A DNA stretch of 64,000 nucleotides, taken from Clostridium sp. Its GTDB lineage: Bacteria > Bacillota > Clostridia > Lachnospirales > Lachnospiraceae. The notes below the pieces were generated by a model. It was not told where the DNA came from. It did no database searches and worked only from the letters and a program-made list of their open reading frames with translations. The translations under genes and the position numbers were made by a program. Each line of letters opens with the position of its first letter. Positions within the stretch are counted from its first letter, which is position 1. This document shows positions 62,146 to 64,000 of this stretch, one piece after another. The stretch is taken from positions 62,001 through 126,000 of the forward strand of contig JAMOZY010000003.1 of NCBI GenBank assembly GCA_023667695.1, in the 5' to 3' direction.

Positions 62146-62373
62146 ATGGCGAACCAACATGTAGTACCAAACAACGGACAATGGCAGGTAAAACGCGAAA
62201 ACGCAACTAGGGCAACCAAAAATTTTGACAGGCAGAAGGATGCCATTGCATATGCCCGTAACATTGCCATTAATCAACAAAGCGAATTAGTAATCCACGG
62301 TCGCAATGGACAAATCCGTGATAAAGACAGCTATGGAAATGACCCGTGTCCACCCAAAGATACTAAATTTTAA
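62146..62373 (+). CDS. DUF2188-domain protein
   Basis: The 75-residue protein matches DUF2188: HVVPNNGQWQVKRENATRATKNFDRQKDAIAYARNIA, then SELVIHGRNGQIRDKDSYGND. This is a small beta-alpha domain that is widespread in bacteria. Function is not established. It follows the CIRCE-linked gene, so it should share its promoter and regulation. A GAAAGGA site is at 8 bases. Confidence 0.82.
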   Translation: MANQHVVPNNGQWQVKRENATRATKNFDRQKDAIAYARNIAINQQSELVIHGRNGQIRDKDSYGNDPCPPKDTKF

Positions 62374-62548
62374 CTTTTCAGCGGTTGAACTATCTTTCAG
62401 CCGCTATTTGTTCTCTTGTACATTTAACAAAAAACCAGCAAATGTTCCATTTAGCTACCTTGTAATTCATTTTATTATCCATATCTATCAGCTTTCGATA
62501 TTAAAAGAAAATCATGCTTTGTCTGGTGTGTTGCTCTTCTAAGGAAAA

Positions 62549-62575
62549 AAACATCAGACATATTTCGGTCTGATG
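62549..62575. terminator. Hairpin with U-runs on both strands
   Basis: ACATCAGAC and GTCTGATGT pair around ATATTTCG. The minus strand reads TTTTTTT after the stem, the plus strand TTAATTC. The rest of 62374-62954 is AT-rich; the minus strand at about 62660-62820 has short frames such as RKFVREMVMESYYGLA that look like a decayed gene. Confidence 0.6.
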
Positions 62576-62954
62576 TTAATTCATATAACTTATTTTTATA
62601 ATGTTCTACTTCATACCCTAGTACGTATGCAGTTTCTTCCTCACTATCCAGCAAATGTATAACCGCCTATTTTTTCTGATTCAATAAAGAAGATACTATG
62701 CAAGACCATAGTAACTTTCCATTACCATCTCTCTTACAAATTTCCGGTCGTCATCTATTTCTTTTTAATGTTCTAATATCTGTTGTGGGGGTATTCATAC
62801 AAATTACCTCTCTTTATCAACTGTAACCTTAGTATACTCGAATGTTTTATAAATACAAGTTGTTTTATATACCATCTATTCCTTGTTACTACATTTTTTT
62901 ATTTTATAAACTCGTCTATACTATTATCCGACAAACCATTACACATACCATATG

Positions 62955-64000
62955 TTAATTTTGTTGGTTCAACAACTCAGATAACATTCTAATATCTTTT
63001 TCTATATCATCTTGAAAAAAACCTACATGATTCAAATCAATATCAGATTTTAATGTAACGACCTCATCAAATAATCGCTTTACCTCATCGAGCCTTTCAC
63101 TATTTGTAGCCACGAGTTTTGCTAGAGACACCAGTGTAAATACAATATTAGCTGTATACATTTGAGGATGCTTCCGTTCCAAATCTCTTCTAATATCTAA
63201 TGATCGTCTAAAATATATTTCTGCTTCTGCATGATTATGTAAATTCTTGCTTAACAATTGACCTAAATTAAAAGCTGTCCAAGCCACATCGGTAGCATAT
63301 TGTTCAGAAGTTTCATATAATTTTTCTCGTATTGAAAGAGCTTTTTCTAAGTATTGTCTTGACTCACTCATCGAATTTCCCGCTTTATACAACAGAAATC
63401 CTAAATTATCACAAGTAGTAGCATATGCACTCAAATTTTTTGATGTGGGATCAGTGTCTACAAAAGCTTTTCTCATATTCATAGCTTTTACCAAATGATC
63501 TTTTGATTCCTTATATGTTAACTCAAAATCGGTCAATACATATCCTAAATGATCATGTGCCATCGCAATTTCATACTCACACCCATCAAGAGATTGCCAT
63601 ATATCCAATGCCGATTGTAAATCATCTTTCGCCTTATTTCTATACTGATATGTAGCTGATTTAACATATCCCAATTGATATCGAATATATGCAGTAAAAT
63701 TCATATCTTGGCTGTTTTGCAATGCCTTTTCCAAATACTTAATACTTGTCAGTCTTTTTCGTGCAGTTTTAAATTCAATAATCCCCAAATAATAGTAAAA
63801 TTTTGAAAATTCCTCTTTATTTCTAAATGCAATATAGTTCAATACACTCTCTACTATATGCAGTTTACGCATAATATCAGCTTGTGTATTATGTTCAGAA
63901 ATTAATGTATTCTCATATACGAGAGTCTTCAAATGTGATACAGTTTGATAAGGAGCCTTACCCTTCCTTAATCTTAAAAGAATTGCCTCTCTAACTAATG
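62955..64000 (-). CDS. TPR-repeat protein, partial
   Basis: The reading frame stays open to the right window edge (about 348 codons visible), so the start is outside. It consists of tandem 34-40-residue helical repeats of the TPR type: YYYLGIIEFKTARKRLTSIKYLEKALQ, YIRYQLGYVKSATYQYRNKAKDDLQSALDIW, AMAHDHLGYVL, ATTCDNLGFLLYKAGNSMSESRQYLEKALSI, and AWTAFNLGQLL-KNLHNHAEAEIYFRRSLDI. It probably is the C-terminal part of a larger protein such as an NB-ARC/TIR/TPR sensor of the defence island, or a regulator; what precedes it is needed to decide. Confidence 0.75.
   Translation of the reverse strand, partial: LVREAILLRLRKGKAPYQTVSHLKTLVYENTLISEHNTQADIMRKLHIVESVLNYIAFRNKEEFSKFYYYLGIIEFKTARKRLTSIKYLEKALQNSQDMNFTAYIRYQLGYVKSATYQYRNKAKDDLQSALDIWQSLDGCEYEIAMAHDHLGYVLTDFELTYKESKDHLVKAMNMRKAFVDTDPTSKNLSAYATTCDNLGFLLYKAGNSMSESRQYLEKALSIREKLYETSEQYATDVAWTAFNLGQLLSKNLHNHAEAEIYFRRSLDIRRDLERKHPQMYTANIVFTLVSLAKLVATNSERLDEVKRLFDEVVTLKSDIDLNHVGFFQDDIEKDIRMLSELLNQQN

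Noticed and set aside
1-64000. Search for tRNA, rRNA, CRISPR arrays and prophage structural genes
   Set aside because: No cloverleaf, repeat-spacer arrangement or capsid/tail genes were seen by eye; a tRNAscan or CRISPR search could still find a cryptic one.

Overview
The window looks like part of a low-GC Firmicutes genome, most likely a Lachnospiraceae-type gut anaerobe. The grounds are strong AGGAGG ribosome binding sites, an AgrBD-type peptide locus, VaFE-repeat surface proteins and a Tn1549/CTn-like conjugation module whose closest relatives I know from Clostridia. No rRNA or tRNA gene was seen. Almost every gene is on the minus strand, so the main operons read right to left.

Layout. 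1-1323: an ABC transporter permease (cut by the window edge) and its ATPase. 1502-3194: a large serine recombinase that overlaps the 3' remnant of another gene, which I read as the integrated end of an integrative conjugative element (ICE) or mobilizable element. 3.2-9.2 kb: an accessory hotspot with a Phd/ParE pair, an orphan MazF toxin, a UPF0175/DUF3368 pair, a sigma-like factor, two XRE regulators, a resolvase-like protein without its catalytic serine, and an unassigned structured RNA. 9.4-12.8 kb: a complete agr-like quorum-sensing locus, including a 43-residue AgrD precursor (10002-10133), with agrDB diverging from an XRE regulator, a LytTR response regulator and a GHKL sensor kinase. 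12.9-20.3 kb: a 2115-residue cell-wall-anchored adhesin with eight VaFE-type repeats, and a membrane-anchored Cys-pair protein. 20.4-23.4 kb: mobile-element debris, namely the 5' part of a group II intron and fused broken IS30 and IS21 transposases.

23.6-31.5 kb is an AT-rich seven-gene unit: aldehyde dehydrogenase, QueC-like PP-loop enzyme, ATP-grasp ligase, M20 hydrolase, radical SAM enzyme, membrane protein and N-terminal-nucleophile hydrolase. It looks like an undescribed small-molecule biosynthetic pathway and is my leading candidate for a new system.

32.1-54.6 kb is the conjugation core, read right to left: a DUF-type early gene, ArdA antirestriction protein, RHH protein, cytosine and adenine DNA methylases, SpoVG-like protein, VirB2/VirB6/PrgI/VirB4-like channel proteins, NlpC/P60 hydrolase, then (after a TIR gene and a Fic-like gene) MobC-like protein, MobP-type relaxase with a Sel1-repeat tail, TOPRIM protein, VirD4 coupling protein and an HTH regulator.

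54.9-64 kb is a defence-like island: a sacsin-type GHKL ATPase paired with an AlbA-TIR protein, an RloA/RloB (AAA15 plus TOPRIM) operon with a small third gene, two small plus-strand genes behind a CIRCE-like inverted repeat and a structured leader, and the end of a TPR protein cut by the right edge.

If the recombinase marks one end of the element, everything from about 1.64 kb to beyond 64 kb is probably mobile cargo plus conjugation core. The right boundary is not in the window.
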